Part shown: one piece after another, positions 1 through 6,316 of the stretch | Layout of the letters: each line of letters begins with the position of its first letter | Numbering within the stretch: position 1 is the first letter of the stretch | Assembly: GCF_020709055.1 (NCBI RefSeq) | Contig: NZ_JAJFCK010000053.1 | Coordinates: 1 to 13,252 of the forward strand | DNA length: 13,252 nt | Direction: 5' to 3' | Origin: Ruminococcus callidus | GTDB lineage: Bacteria > Bacillota > Clostridia > Oscillospirales > Ruminococcaceae | The notes under the pieces: generated by a model | What the model was told of the DNA's origin: nothing | The model's input: only the letters and a program-made list of their open reading frames with translations | Databases searched by the model: none | Made by a program: the position numbers and the translations under genes

Positions 1-25
1 GTCAGCATAGACGCCCTTGACCGCC

Positions 26-1783
26 GTCACGCCCCACGCGGGCGTGTGAGTTGAAATATGTGCCATATTGTATACCTCCTTGGTCTTTTCACGTCACGCC
101 CCACGCGGGCGTGTGAGTTGAAATTGCCAAGCGTTGCAATCGCCTGAGCAGGCGCTCCGTCACGCCCCACGCGGGCGTGTGAGTTGAAATGATCATATCA
201 AAGAATTGCCCAGCAAGATGTTTAGCGGTCACGCCCCACGCGGGCGTGTGAGTTGAAATTGAAAAGCTGGGCGTATCCATGCAGGACATGGACAGGTCAC
301 GCCCCACGCGGGCGTGTGAGTTGAAATTTTTGATTGCCTGGTACAGCGTCGGCGCTGTCCGTCACGCCCCACGCGGGCGTGTGAGTTGAAATGCCGCTTA
401 CCGCCGCGTTTTTGCACGTGTTATTTGTCACGCCCCACGCGGGCGTGTGAGTTGAAATCATTGTGTACGCCGGCAAAAAATACACAGAGTACGTCACGCC
501 CCACGCGGGCGTGTGAGTTGAAATATCGCAGACTCCGGCATAGTCGCCAGCAGATAGTGTCACGCCCCACGCGGGCGTGTGAGTTGAAATAATATGCTCC
601 AGCCCGTCAATGGTCACGCCTGTCTGTCACGCCCCACGCGGGCGTGTGAGTTGAAATCGGAGAGGGCTGGATTATGGACTGGCAACCGGCGGTCACGCCC
701 CACGCGGGCGTGTGAGTTGAAATACGCTCTCCGGCGCGCTGCATTTGGCTAACCTCGTCACGCCCCACGCGGGCGTGTGAGTTGAAATCGCTGGTACAGG
801 TAGCAATACCCGCCGCCCTTTGCCCGTCACGCCCCACGCGGGCGTGTGAGTTGAAATTGTGTGGGGATGATTAGGGCACAGCGTGCCAATGTCACGCCCC
901 ACGCGGGCGTGTGAGTTGAAATACGCTTGCCGCAAAAGTTGACGCTGTCCACAGCGCGTCACGCCCCACGCGGGCGTGTGAGTTGAAATTTCTGGAGACG
1001 CTCCCAGCGCCACTACATAAGAGGTCACGCCCCACGCGGGCGTGTGAGTTGAAATTGTGTCCAAATCAGCTTTTTGGCGAGATACATGGTCACGCCCCAC
1101 GCGGGCGTGTGAGTTGAAATCGGCGTGATATATTTTGAGATCGCGTCAAAGACGGTCACGCCCCACGCGGGCGTGTGAGTTGAAATATTTAGCGGCGGCT
1201 TGACATGATGCGGGACTATGTCACGCCCCACGCGGGCGTGTGAGTTGAAATTTCGCCGTCCGCCAAAGTGGAGAAGACCGGCAGTGGTCACGCCCCACGC
1301 GGGCGTGTGAGTTGAAATTGCGCTGCTGGCAGGCGTGTTGTCCGTGCTGACAAGGTCACGCCCCACGCGGGCGTGTGAGTTGAAATTGTGACGGTGGACA
1401 AAAAAGTCTACCGTGCAGACGGTCACGCCCCACGCGGGCGTGTGAGTTGAAATCCATGGAGGCATGCGCAGACGGCACCGCACAAAGTCACGCCCCACGC
1501 GGGCGTGTGAGTTGAAATTTGATGTGTATTTCCGGAAGCCAAGCCAGCGAAGTCACGCCCCACGCGGGCGTGTGAGTTGAAATGATTAGAAGTTGTTAGG
1601 GTAGATACAAGTTTTTTGTCACGCCCCACGCAGGCGTGTGAGTTGAAATTCCAAAGCGAACTGAAGGTAAACACGAAGCTGAAAGTCACGCCCCACGCGG
1701 GCGTGTGAGTTGAAATCGTGTTTTATTTATTCGGCTTGTGCCGGACGGGGGGTCACGCCCCACGCGGGTGTGTAAGTTGAAAT
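26..1783 (+). CRISPR. CRISPR array, 27 repeats, type I-C-like repeat
   Basis: Twenty-seven copies of a 32-bp repeat start at 26, 93, 159, 228, 296, 361, 427, 493, 559, 626, 692, 757, 826, 891, 958, 1024, 1089, 1155, 1220, 1287, 1355, 1422, 1487, 1552, 1618, 1685 and 1752. They enclose 26 complete, mutually different spacers of 33-37 bp; bases 1-25 are part of a further spacer. The repeat begins GTCACGCCCC and ends GAGTTGAAAT. Repeat positions 3-9 and 15-21 form a 7-bp stem (CACGCCC/GGGCGTG) around a 5-nt loop, as in type I-C crRNAs cut by Cas5d, with the ...TTGAAAT end forming the 5' handle. This gives + strand transcription. Two repeats vary: 1618-1649 has G15 to A, and the last has two changes. 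Decay at the right end puts the leader and the cas operon left of the window. The type is inferred from the repeat alone, since no cas gene is visible. Confidence 0.97.
1752..1783 (+). repeat. Degenerate terminal CRISPR repeat (leader-distal end)
   Basis: This last repeat differs from the consensus by two transitions (C18 to T and G23 to A). The first turns a stem G-C pair into a G-U wobble. Degeneracy in the final repeat is the usual mark of the trailer end, so new spacers would be added at the unseen left end. Confidence 0.9.
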
Positions 1784-1931
1784 TGTATTTACAGAGATCG
1801 AGACCTGCAAATAAAAGTCAAGCCACAATACAGTGAATTTACAAACAATTCACAAGACAAAAAATGGCATGACAGAAAGGCCGCTTCCAACTTAAAAAAG
1901 AAGCAGCCTGATGAAAAGATGCGTAGAAATA
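1784..1931. other. Non-coding stretch between CRISPR trailer and IS110 remnant
   Basis: About 150 AT-rich bases follow the last repeat. A minus-strand frame across it (to 2055) and a plus-strand frame (1781-2068) are both open, but neither has a ribosome-binding site or recognisable protein sequence. The minus frame is a shadow of the transposase remnant read in the wrong phase. I see no leader-like promoter, which agrees with the leader being at the other end of the array. Confidence 0.5.
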
Positions 1932-2090
1932 TTACATCGCATTCAAAACCTGATTCACTTTGGCATAGTATATTCGCAGGAATTTGTTTGCAGCAGCAAT
2001 TCTGTAGGCTTTCCTTCAGAGCGTTTCTTGATGATGAACTGATACACCGGTTCATTTTCCGGTTTACTTAGGATAAATATTTCGGTTATT
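1932..2090 (-). pseudogene. IS110-family transposase, C-terminal remnant, frameshifted
   Basis: Read on the minus strand from about 2090, one frame gives KPENEPVYQFIIKKRSEGKP. After the codons at about 2007-2010 the next frame continues as YRIAAANKFLRIYYAKVNQV and stops at TAA 1934-1932. Together these resemble the conserved C-terminal end of IS110/IS116/IS902 transposases (PVYxFIxKKRxEGKPYKVA...ANKFLRIYYARV). The join needs one base inserted between the CC and the TAC, and a few residues look to be missing after YRIA. The N-terminal RuvC-like DEDD domain is absent. It is a dead remnant next to the old end of the CRISPR array. Family assignment is from remembered sequence, not a search. Confidence 0.6.
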
Positions 2091-2101
2091 TGAAAGAGAA
2101 C

Positions 2102-2200
2102 TTTTCTGAGAGTTACAGAACCACGTTTGGAAATATGCCTGGAGGATACATCAAGCTGTCCCGGCTGGTACGGCGGAGCATCAAGGAGGCGTTGTCATGA
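2102..2200 (+). pseudogene. C-terminal end of an upstream phage structural gene (fragment)
   Basis: A plus-strand frame open from 2072 ends at TGA 2198-2200. Its last residues read FGNMPGGYIKLSRLVRRSIK and then EALS. The stop overlaps the ATG of the next gene by four bases (ATGA), the coupling typical of phage head-tail connector operons. Upstream of about 2100 the sequence becomes IS110 remnant, so only the last 30 or so codons remain. From position it should be the gene before the tail-completion protein in HK97-like siphophages (a gp10-like connector), but I do not recognise the sequence itself. Confidence 0.4.
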
Positions 2201-2515
2201 CTTATGAACAGATCAATGAGATGATGCAGGAGATGGAGCTTCCCTTTGCCTATCATCATTATGCGGAAGGCGAATCGCCTGAACCGCCTTTTCTGCTGTT
2301 TTTATCCCCCCGGAGAAAATACATTTTCGGCGGATAATTCCATGTATTTCAGCTCTAAAATGCTGGATATTGAACTCTACACAGATGTGAAGAATCCTGA
2401 ACTGGAAAAGCAAGTTGAACAGGTCCTGAAACGTTACAAAATTTACTATACAAAATCGGAAGTGTGGATAGAGTCGGAACGACTTTATGAAGTAATATAC
2501 GAAACGGAGGTATGA
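2197..2515 (+). pseudogene. Phage tail-completion/minor structural protein, frameshifted
   Basis: The gene starts at ATG 2197, 7 nt after a strong AAGGAGG (2183-2189), with MTYEQINEMMQEMELPFAYH. This resembles a small (about 105 residue) protein that precedes the major tail protein gene in Clostridia siphophages. The starting frame stops early at TAA 2335-2337. The rest continues in the +1 frame, GENTFSADNSMYF...LDIELYTD...YEVIYETEV, ending at TGA 2513-2515. The shift falls at a T5-A-T-C6 run (2299-2311); one extra base, most likely in the C run, restores an uninterrupted protein with the expected F-x-x-P-G turn. Downstream comes GGAGG and the major tail protein start. A sequencing error in the homopolymer, or programmed frameshifting, are alternatives to a true mutation. 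Confidence 0.65.
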
Positions 2516-2520
2516 TTTTT

Positions 2521-2550
2521 ATGGCAAACAAAAAGAACAAGGTCAATCCC
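2521..2550 (+). pseudogene. Major tail protein, first ~9 codons only
   Basis: ATG 2521 lies 10 nt after GGAGG (2506-2510) and reads MANKKNKVN. Phage major tail proteins of this lineage begin MANKNKVxFGLKNVHYA, and this gene regularly follows the tail-completion gene seen just upstream. After about codon 9 the sequence changes into IS3 transposase in another frame (…ATVRSVMEQINLIHKPKR), and the tail-gene frame stops at 2599. The rest of the phage gene is missing. The exact breakpoint, about 2540-2555, cannot be fixed by eye. Confidence 0.45.
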
Positions 2551-2551
2551 A

Positions 2552-3211
2552 TGCGAAGCAACTGTCCGCAGCGTGATGGAGCAGATAAACCTGATTCATA
2601 AACCCAAACGAAAGCCCAACGGAATCACCAAAGCCGACCGGGAAGCACGCAAATCCGATGATCTTCTGAAACGTGATTTTACAGCAGATGCACCTTTGAA
2701 AAAATGCGTTACAGACATTACTGAAATCAAGGCAAAAGACGGAAAGCTGTATGTTTCGTCGATTTTTGATTGCTATGACCTGATGCCAAATGGTCTTGTC
2801 ATGGCAGATCATATGCGAGCCGAACTGTGCTGTGAAACACTGAAAAATGCGAATTTGCGGTATCCGGAGATTCGAGGAGCCATTGTGCATTCCGATCGGG
2901 GCAGCCAGTATACCAGTTCTGCGTACAGAACTGCTATCCAAAAATACGGCATTGTTCAGAGCATGAACAGTGCAGGAGGAAGATGCCATGATAATGCAAG
3001 ATGCGAAAGCATATGGGCAAGAATGAAGGAGGAATTGTTTTATAACAGAGGCAGAAGATCTGAAGATTATACGATTGAAGCATTAAAAACGATGGTCTGG
3101 CGATATTTTATGAGCTACTGGAGTAACCGCAGAATCTGCTCGGCAATCGGCGGGATTCCCCCTGCTGTAAAAAGGCGTAGGTTCTATTCCGCTTTGACTA
3201 TCGCTGCTTAA
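2552..3211 (+). pseudogene. IS3-family transposase OrfB, 5'-truncated
   Basis: From about 2552 the frame reads ATVRSVMEQINLIHKPKRKP and continues to a stop at 3209-3211. It carries the whole integrase (rve) domain of IS3/IS150 OrfB: first catalytic Asp in VTDITEI, second in VHSDRGSQYTS, and the Glu in HDNARCESIWARMKEE. The Asp-Glu spacing is 36 residues, close to the family's DD35E. The last third has the usual YNRRICSAIGGIPPA-like segment (here SNRRICSAIGGIPPAV). About 212 residues can be read from ATG 2573, where OrfB is normally 270-300. The N-terminal helix-turn-helix part and all of OrfA are missing, so it cannot move on its own. The right end of the element appears intact at 3258. Confidence 0.85.
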
Positions 3212-3258
3212 CTTCAAAATCCTTGCGGTTAATGTGTCAAGTGTTATTGACAATTTCA
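3212..3258 (+). mobile_element. Right end of the truncated IS3-family element
   Basis: After the transposase stop come 47 bases ending ...GTGTTATTGACAATTTCA, after which coupling-protein coding sequence begins. Read from the other side, the element starts TGAAATTGTCAATAACAC; TG...CA ends are the rule for IS3-family elements. The boundary is placed where the VirD4 reading breaks (after codon GAG at 3259-3261). The left end is lost, so inverted-repeat matching and target duplication cannot be checked here. Confidence 0.5.
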
Positions 3259-3540
3259 CTCTGTGCCTTGCCGGAACTTCTTTTTGTTGGCTGCTCTCAT
3301 TTTCATCACAAATTTCATAACAACGCCAACAGCAATTCCAACCAGCAGATCAACCGGGTGAAAAGACGGAATGATATGGGCAAACGCTGTGCCGAGATTG
3401 TTCAGGGCAGGAAGTATCTTTTCCGAAACGTCCTTACCCTCAGCCGTTCTGAACGCAAAACAGATGATATTTCCTGCATAACCGAAAATGACGTAGGCGA
3501 GGTTATTGAGAACAAGCTTTTTTATCTTTCGTGAATCCAT
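3256..3540 (-). pseudogene. VirD4/TcpA-type T4SS coupling protein, N-terminal stump
   Basis: The gene starts at ATG 3540, preceded by AAGGTG 7 nt upstream, with MDSRKIKKLVLNNLAYVIFG; GTG 3549 is a less likely start. It has a hydrophobic first segment (about residues 9-30), a loop, and a second segment PVDLLVGIAVGVVMKFVM, followed by KKKFRQGTE. This is the membrane N-terminus of Firmicutes coupling proteins (pCF10 PcfC, Tn1549-type VirD4), which normally continue EYGSARW and then the Walker A ATPase. Here only 94 codons remain: the first bases of the IS3 end (TGA) supply the stop. The protein would deliver relaxase-DNA to the mating channel, but without its ATPase domain it cannot. It follows pcfB with almost no gap. 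Confidence 0.75.
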
Positions 3541-3550
3541 TTCAATCACC

Positions 3551-4018
3551 TTAATGCGTCATTTCCTTAGACTTCTCACGGACTTTTTCTTTCTTCTTTG
3601 GTTCATGAGGAACCTGTTTTGCCATATCTTTGATCTGCTGTCGGGTGATCTCCGCACGGGGTTTGGTTAGTTCGCCTTGCTTTTCGCTAGCAAACTCCTG
3701 AAAAGCCCTCTTGAAATCTTCCATTTTTCCTGCCTGAAAGAAAACATGAAAAGTATCGCTGCCTGCTTCTTTTTTGACGGCATAGTCAATGTCATATTTC
3801 TTTGCCACGCTCAGAAAATCCGCAATGCCTTTGATCTCCACGTTTTCCAGCTTGCCGGAATGCTCCGATAGCTTTTTCATGGAAACTCTGCCTTTTCTCT
3901 GCGACTTTCCGGAAAGAAAATCCTGCATGGCAGATTTCAAAGTATCGACCGTAAATTCTCTGCTTCTGACCGACAGATCTATTGTTTTTCGCAAGCCATT
4001 TTCAAAGTCTGTACTCAT
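3551..4018 (-). CDS. pcfB: PcfB-family conjugative transfer protein
   Basis: 155 residues, MSTDFENGLRKTIDLSVRSR to KSKEMTH. In length, highly charged composition, position immediately before the coupling-protein gene and the segment KxxFxxFAxEKQGELTKPRAEITRQ it matches the PcfB (DUF3801) family. In enterococcal plasmid pCF10, PcfB binds the coupling protein PcfC and supports transfer of relaxosome DNA; the same pair occurs in Tn1549-like elements. A lysine-rich C-terminal tail (about residues 135-155) is probably disordered. Its ATG overlaps the stop of the upstream 81-residue gene by four bases, and its stop is 10 bp before the coupling-protein ATG, so the three are one operon. The gene itself looks intact, but its partner is destroyed. 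Confidence 0.8.
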   Translation of the reverse strand: MSTDFENGLRKTIDLSVRSREFTVDTLKSAMQDFLSGKSQRKGRVSMKKLSEHSGKLENVEIKGIADFLSVAKKYDIDYAVKKEAGSDTFHVFFQAGKMEDFKRAFQEFASEKQGELTKPRAEITRQQIKDMAKQVPHEPKKKEKVREKSKEMTH

Positions 4019-4260
4019 GCCGGAAATGCAAATACTGCGTCGATGTTTTCACGAAGCCATCTGGAAAAATCATTCTTGACAGCATGGAACGTTTCTGCAT
4101 CGTCATATTCTGCGACAACGATACCGTTTTCCGTATCGCCTTTCAGATAGACCATGAAGCCGTATCCGCTTCCGTCATCGTACTCACCGCAGGTCACACA
4201 GGAAACCGCATTGGTATAGTTGAACACGCTTCTGTCCTGCGAAATGATCGATAAGGTCAT
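4015..4260 (-). CDS. Small hypothetical protein upstream of pcfB
   Basis: 81 residues beginning MTLSIISQDRSVFNYTNAVS. An AAGGAG (minus strand of about 4269-4274) 8 nt before the ATG supports the start, and the stop overlaps the pcfB ATG (ATGA). It is acidic, with a short CVTCGEYDDGSGYG segment and a likely beta-rich core (GFMVYLKGD...NGIVVAEYDDAETFHAVKNDF). I do not recognise a domain. Small acidic proteins at this position are common in Tn1549-like conjugation operons and their role is unknown. The coupled start means it is made together with PcfB and the coupling protein. It is the first gene after the divergent promoter region. Confidence 0.7.
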   Translation of the reverse strand: MTLSIISQDRSVFNYTNAVSCVTCGEYDDGSGYGFMVYLKGDTENGIVVAEYDDAETFHAVKNDFSRWLRENIDAVFAFPA

Positions 4261-4294
4261 ACGCTCACTCCTTTCCCGCTTACTAATTTCAGTT

Positions 4295-4308
4295 TAGCAA
4301 ATTTGCTA
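4295..4308. promoter_or_regulatory. 14-bp perfect palindrome upstream of the pcfB operon
   Basis: TAGCAAATTTGCTA is a perfect palindrome 35-48 bp upstream of the ATG of the 81-residue gene. On the minus strand a TTGACA (about 4345-4350) lies upstream, but I see no good -10 at the right spacing. The palindrome could be a repressor site for the conjugation operon; nothing in the window identifies the protein. Confidence 0.35.
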
Positions 4309-4383
4309 TGGCGAAATCCGACAAGTAAATGCAAGTGCTGTCAAGTTTCGTCAAAAATAATTTTCTGATTTTTATTTTTCCGA

Positions 4384-4412
4384 TTGACTTTCGCACAAAA
4401 ATACAGTATAAT
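4384..4412 (+). promoter_or_regulatory. Near-consensus sigma-A promoter of the HTH-nuclease cassette
   Basis: TTGACT (4384-4389) and TATAAT (4407-4412) are separated by exactly 17 bp, an almost perfect housekeeping promoter. Transcription would begin near 4418-4420, about 35 bp before the ATG of the HTH gene. The flanking DNA is strongly AT-rich. Confidence 0.88.
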
Positions 4413-4437
4413 AAGTTATACGATTAGTGTAACTTAT
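4411..4437. promoter_or_regulatory. Operator-like inverted repeat over the -10 and start site
   Basis: ATAAGTTATAC (4411-4421) and GTGTAACTTAT (4427-4437) are inverted copies matching at 10 of 11 positions, separated by 5 bp. The repeat begins inside the -10 box and covers the expected start site, so a bound protein would block RNA polymerase. The small HTH protein encoded immediately downstream is the obvious candidate, giving autoregulation; this is an inference. Confidence 0.7.
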
Positions 4438-4454
4438 AGAAGGTAATGCGAATT

Positions 4455-4670
4455 ATGGTTAAGAACAATTTTGAAATCGATGTAAAGGTGAAATGTATCG
4501 AAAATGGTACAACACAGGCACAAATCGCTAAAGATATACATACCTCAAAAGAATATGTAAATAAGGTCATTAAAAAGCAAGAGGGCATTGTCAATCGAAC
4601 ATATGTGCAAATTCTTGAAGCACTTGGATATGACATTGAACTGGTTTATGTGAAGCGAACGGAGGATTGA
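4455..4670 (+). CDS. Small HTH (Xre/Cro-like) regulator
   Basis: 71 residues from ATG 4455 (MVKNNFEIDV). An AAGG at 4440-4443 sits 11 nt upstream; ATG 4446 would be only 2 nt from it, so 4455 is preferred. Residues about 17-50 form a helix-turn-helix: TTQAQIAKDIHTSKEYVNKV, with the turn at DIHTS and the recognition helix KEYVNKVIKK. The C-terminus (YVQILEALGYDIELVYVKR) is the short strand often found at the end of Xre-type regulators. Its stop (4668-4670) lies 2 nt before the ATG of the nuclease gene, and the GGAGG for that gene is inside this one, so they are tightly coupled. It probably binds the operator over its own promoter. A small regulator before a nuclease is the usual order of antitoxin-toxin and control-protein systems. 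Confidence 0.85.
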   Translation: MVKNNFEIDVKVKCIENGTTQAQIAKDIHTSKEYVNKVIKKQEGIVNRTYVQILEALGYDIELVYVKRTED

Positions 4671-4672
4671 AC

Positions 4673-5680
4673 ATGGACATTCAGCCATATAATGAGCAAT
4701 TTCAGAAAGTTGTCAATATCATTGAATCAGCGAAAGAGCGTGCATACAGAAAAGTAAATGAGGAATTGATTACGATGTATCGTGATATTGGTGAATATAT
4801 CAGCAAGCAATCGAAAAATAGTTCCTATGGAGATGCTTTTGTACAGAAGCTGGCGGATTTCTTTTCTGAAAATTATCCTGAACTGAAAGGATTCAACAGG
4901 CGTGGATTGTATAGAATGAAGCAGTTCTACGAACTTTATCAGGGCGAAGAAAAAGTGTCACCACTGGTGACACAATTGAGTTGGTCCAATCATTTGAAGA
5001 TAATGTCAGCCTGCAAGACCATGGATGAGCGTATTTTTTATATGAATATGTGTATCAAAGAGCGATTGTCGAAGAGAGAACTGGAACGGCAGATAGACAG
5101 CGGTTATTATGAGAGATATATGCTTTCGCAAAATCCACAGTCACTGGCACTTGAAACAGCTAAAAAAGCAACGGGAAATATTTTTCTTGATAACTATGTT
5201 CTTGACTTTCTTGATGTCCCTGATCCGATGTCTGAACATGATTTGCAGAAATCCATCATTCGTAATCTGAAAGATTTTATTCTTGAAATTGGAAAGGATT
5301 TTACTTTTGTCGGAGAAGAATATCGTGTTCAGGTGGGCAATCATGATTTCTTTATTGATTTGCTGTTTTATCACAGAGGATTATCCTGCTTAGTAGCTTT
5401 TGAACTGAAAATCGGGGAATTCAAGCCGGAGTATGTGGAACAAATCAATCTATATTTGGAAGCACTGGACAGAGAGGTGAAAAAGGAAAATGAAAATCCA
5501 AGTGTAGGAATTATTCTCTGTGCAAGTAAAGACGATGAAGTTGTTGAATTTGCTCTCAGCAGAAGTCTTTCACCGACAATGGTTGCAGAATACAATCTGA
5601 AACTGATCGACAAAAAATTGTTGCAAAAGAAATTAAAGGAATATATTGAACTGGCAAAACTGACAGAAGAAAACACATAA
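4673..5680 (+). CDS. YhcG/DUF1016-family PD-(D/E)XK nuclease
   Basis: 335 residues from ATG 4673, with GGAGG (4661-4665) 7 nt upstream; TTG 4667 is less likely. The N-terminal half (about 10-150) is the YhcG N-terminal domain with the typical ...RDIGEYISKQSK, FPxLKGFNRRGLYRMKQFYELY-like and LSWSNHLKIMSACK segments. The C-terminal half is a PD-(D/E)XK nuclease: Asp229 in DFFIDLLFYH, Glu244 and Lys246 in VAFELKIGEF, and YVEQINLYLEALDRE as the following helix. All catalytic residues are present and length is normal for the family, so it should be active on nucleic acid. Family members occur near restriction-modification genes and on mobile elements, but their substrate is poorly known. It is cotranscribed with the HTH gene, in the opposite direction to the conjugative genes, and ends in a strong terminator: a self-contained cargo unit. 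Confidence 0.9.
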   Translation: MDIQPYNEQFQKVVNIIESAKERAYRKVNEELITMYRDIGEYISKQSKNSSYGDAFVQKLADFFSENYPELKGFNRRGLYRMKQFYELYQGEEKVSPLVTQLSWSNHLKIMSACKTMDERIFYMNMCIKERLSKRELERQIDSGYYERYMLSQNPQSLALETAKKATGNIFLDNYVLDFLDVPDPMSEHDLQKSIIRNLKDFILEIGKDFTFVGEEYRVQVGNHDFFIDLLFYHRGLSCLVAFELKIGEFKPEYVEQINLYLEALDREVKKENENPSVGIILCASKDDEVVEFALSRSLSPTMVAEYNLKLIDKKLLQKKLKEYIELAKLTEENT

Positions 5681-5687
5681 AGAAAAA

Positions 5688-5722
5688 TGACCGATTTGTA
5701 ACTCCATTGTACAAATCGGTCA
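5688..5722. terminator. Bidirectional rho-independent terminator
   Basis: TGACCGATTTGTA (5688-5700) and TACAAATCGGTCA (5710-5722) form a perfect 13-bp stem with a 9-nt loop. CCTTTTT follows on the plus strand, and on the minus strand the stem is followed by TTTTTCTTT. It ends the nuclease transcript and the replication-gene transcript arriving from the right, and insulates the two. Confidence 0.9.
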
Positions 5723-5727
5723 CCTTT

Positions 5728-6090
5728 TTATATCAACGACGAAATGGCTTTTTCGCCAACACCAAGGTGATAATACACCCCCTGTCTTGTCATAAACATC
5801 TCTCTTGAAATTTGTGCAACAGATTTTTGGTCAAGATATCTTTTCACCAGAATTTCTCTGCACTCATTATTATCAATCATCTGTATTGCATCAAGAATAT
5901 TTTCCTTGATGATAGCTGATCTTGCAATCAGGCATTTCAGTTTATCAGATAACGCATCAATATCGTGCTGAAAGTAATCACTGAGAGCATTGAACTTTGC
6001 AACTTCTACCATACTATCCAACTGCAGCTTCACACTTCTGATCTGTCGGTCAATCATAATATACTGCCACAAAAACTCTTTACCTGTCAA
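5728..6090 (-). CDS. Sigma-region-4-like HTH protein (DUF1492/ArpU-like)
   Basis: 120 residues from TTG 6090, chosen because AGGAGG lies 9 nt upstream and no ATG fits. The first 75 residues are helical, probably coiled-coil (MTGKEFLWQYIMIDRQIRSV...LQLDSMVEV). Residues 80-117 resemble sigma-70 region 4: CREILVKRYLDQKSVAQISR, then MFMTRQGVYYHLGVGEKAI, where the recognition helix would be RQGVYYHLG. Phage and conjugative elements of Firmicutes carry proteins with this plan (MTAKEYL...IDxxI start, DUF1492) that act as late-transcription activators or are uncharacterised. It is the last gene of the replication operon, overlapping the stop of the preceding ORF by 11 nt. A regulatory role for element transfer genes is an inference. 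Confidence 0.65.
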   Translation of the reverse strand: MTGKEFLWQYIMIDRQIRSVKLQLDSMVEVAKFNALSDYFQHDIDALSDKLKCLIARSAIIKENILDAIQMIDNNECREILVKRYLDQKSVAQISREMFMTRQGVYYHLGVGEKAISSLI

Positions 6091-6316
6091 AATAGTAGAC
6101 CTCCTGCATTTTCTTCATGAAATATCTTCCGTCCAGTCCGGACGGCAGCCTGAACCACTCCGACAGAAAAAAGCTTTCCAGTTCTTCCTTTCGCCTGAAA
6201 ACAGAATCGCTTCTGGTATGATTTTTGACAGCTAAGAGCGTATATTTGTAGCTTTCTGCTGCCACAGAAACAATGGCATGGGCAAGCTGTATGTAGCCAT
6301 CAAGAAAAGCTGACAT
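6080..6316 (-). CDS. Small hypothetical protein, replication operon
   Basis: About 78 residues (MSAFLDGYIQLAHAIVSVAA ...) ending at TAA 6082-6080. The start is either ATG 6316 or GTG 6325; both lie inside the end of the preceding gene and have only a weak GGTGA nearby. The N-terminus is one helical, rather hydrophobic stretch. The C-terminal part (RRKEELESFFLSEWFRLPSG then LDGRYFMKKMQEV) resembles small proteins of unknown function found on Clostridia conjugative elements, where an EIxxFFxSxWFxxLTxIDGxxLIxxL pattern recurs. It overlaps genes on both sides, so it is translated within one operon. I cannot assign a function. Confidence 0.6.
   Translation of the reverse strand: MSAFLDGYIQLAHAIVSVAAESYKYTLLAVKNHTRSDSVFRRKEELESFFLSEWFRLPSGLDGRYFMKKMQEVYYFDR

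Noticed and set aside
613..620. GTCACGCC inside the spacer 591-625, matching the first 8 bases of the repeat
   Set aside because: The spacer on the other strand reads as a plausible coding peptide (TGVTIDGLEHI), and 8 bases can match by chance; spacer length is normal.
89..1689. Several open frames on both strands across the array (repeating STHTPAWGVT-like or SRPTRACELK peptides)
   Set aside because: They are translations of the CRISPR repeat itself; the repeated peptide and lack of ribosome-binding sites exclude genes.
1789..2055. 88-residue minus-strand open frame between array and phage fragments
   Set aside because: It is an out-of-phase reading over the IS110 remnant, Cys/Phe-rich and with no ribosome-binding site.
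2543..2989. 148-residue minus-strand open frame opposite the IS3 transposase
   Set aside because: Shadow of the DDE transposase frame; no start signal or recognisable sequence.
3223..3534. 103-residue plus-strand frame over the coupling-protein stump
   Set aside because: Antisense to recognisable VirD4 N-terminus with its own ribosome-binding site; the plus frame has none.
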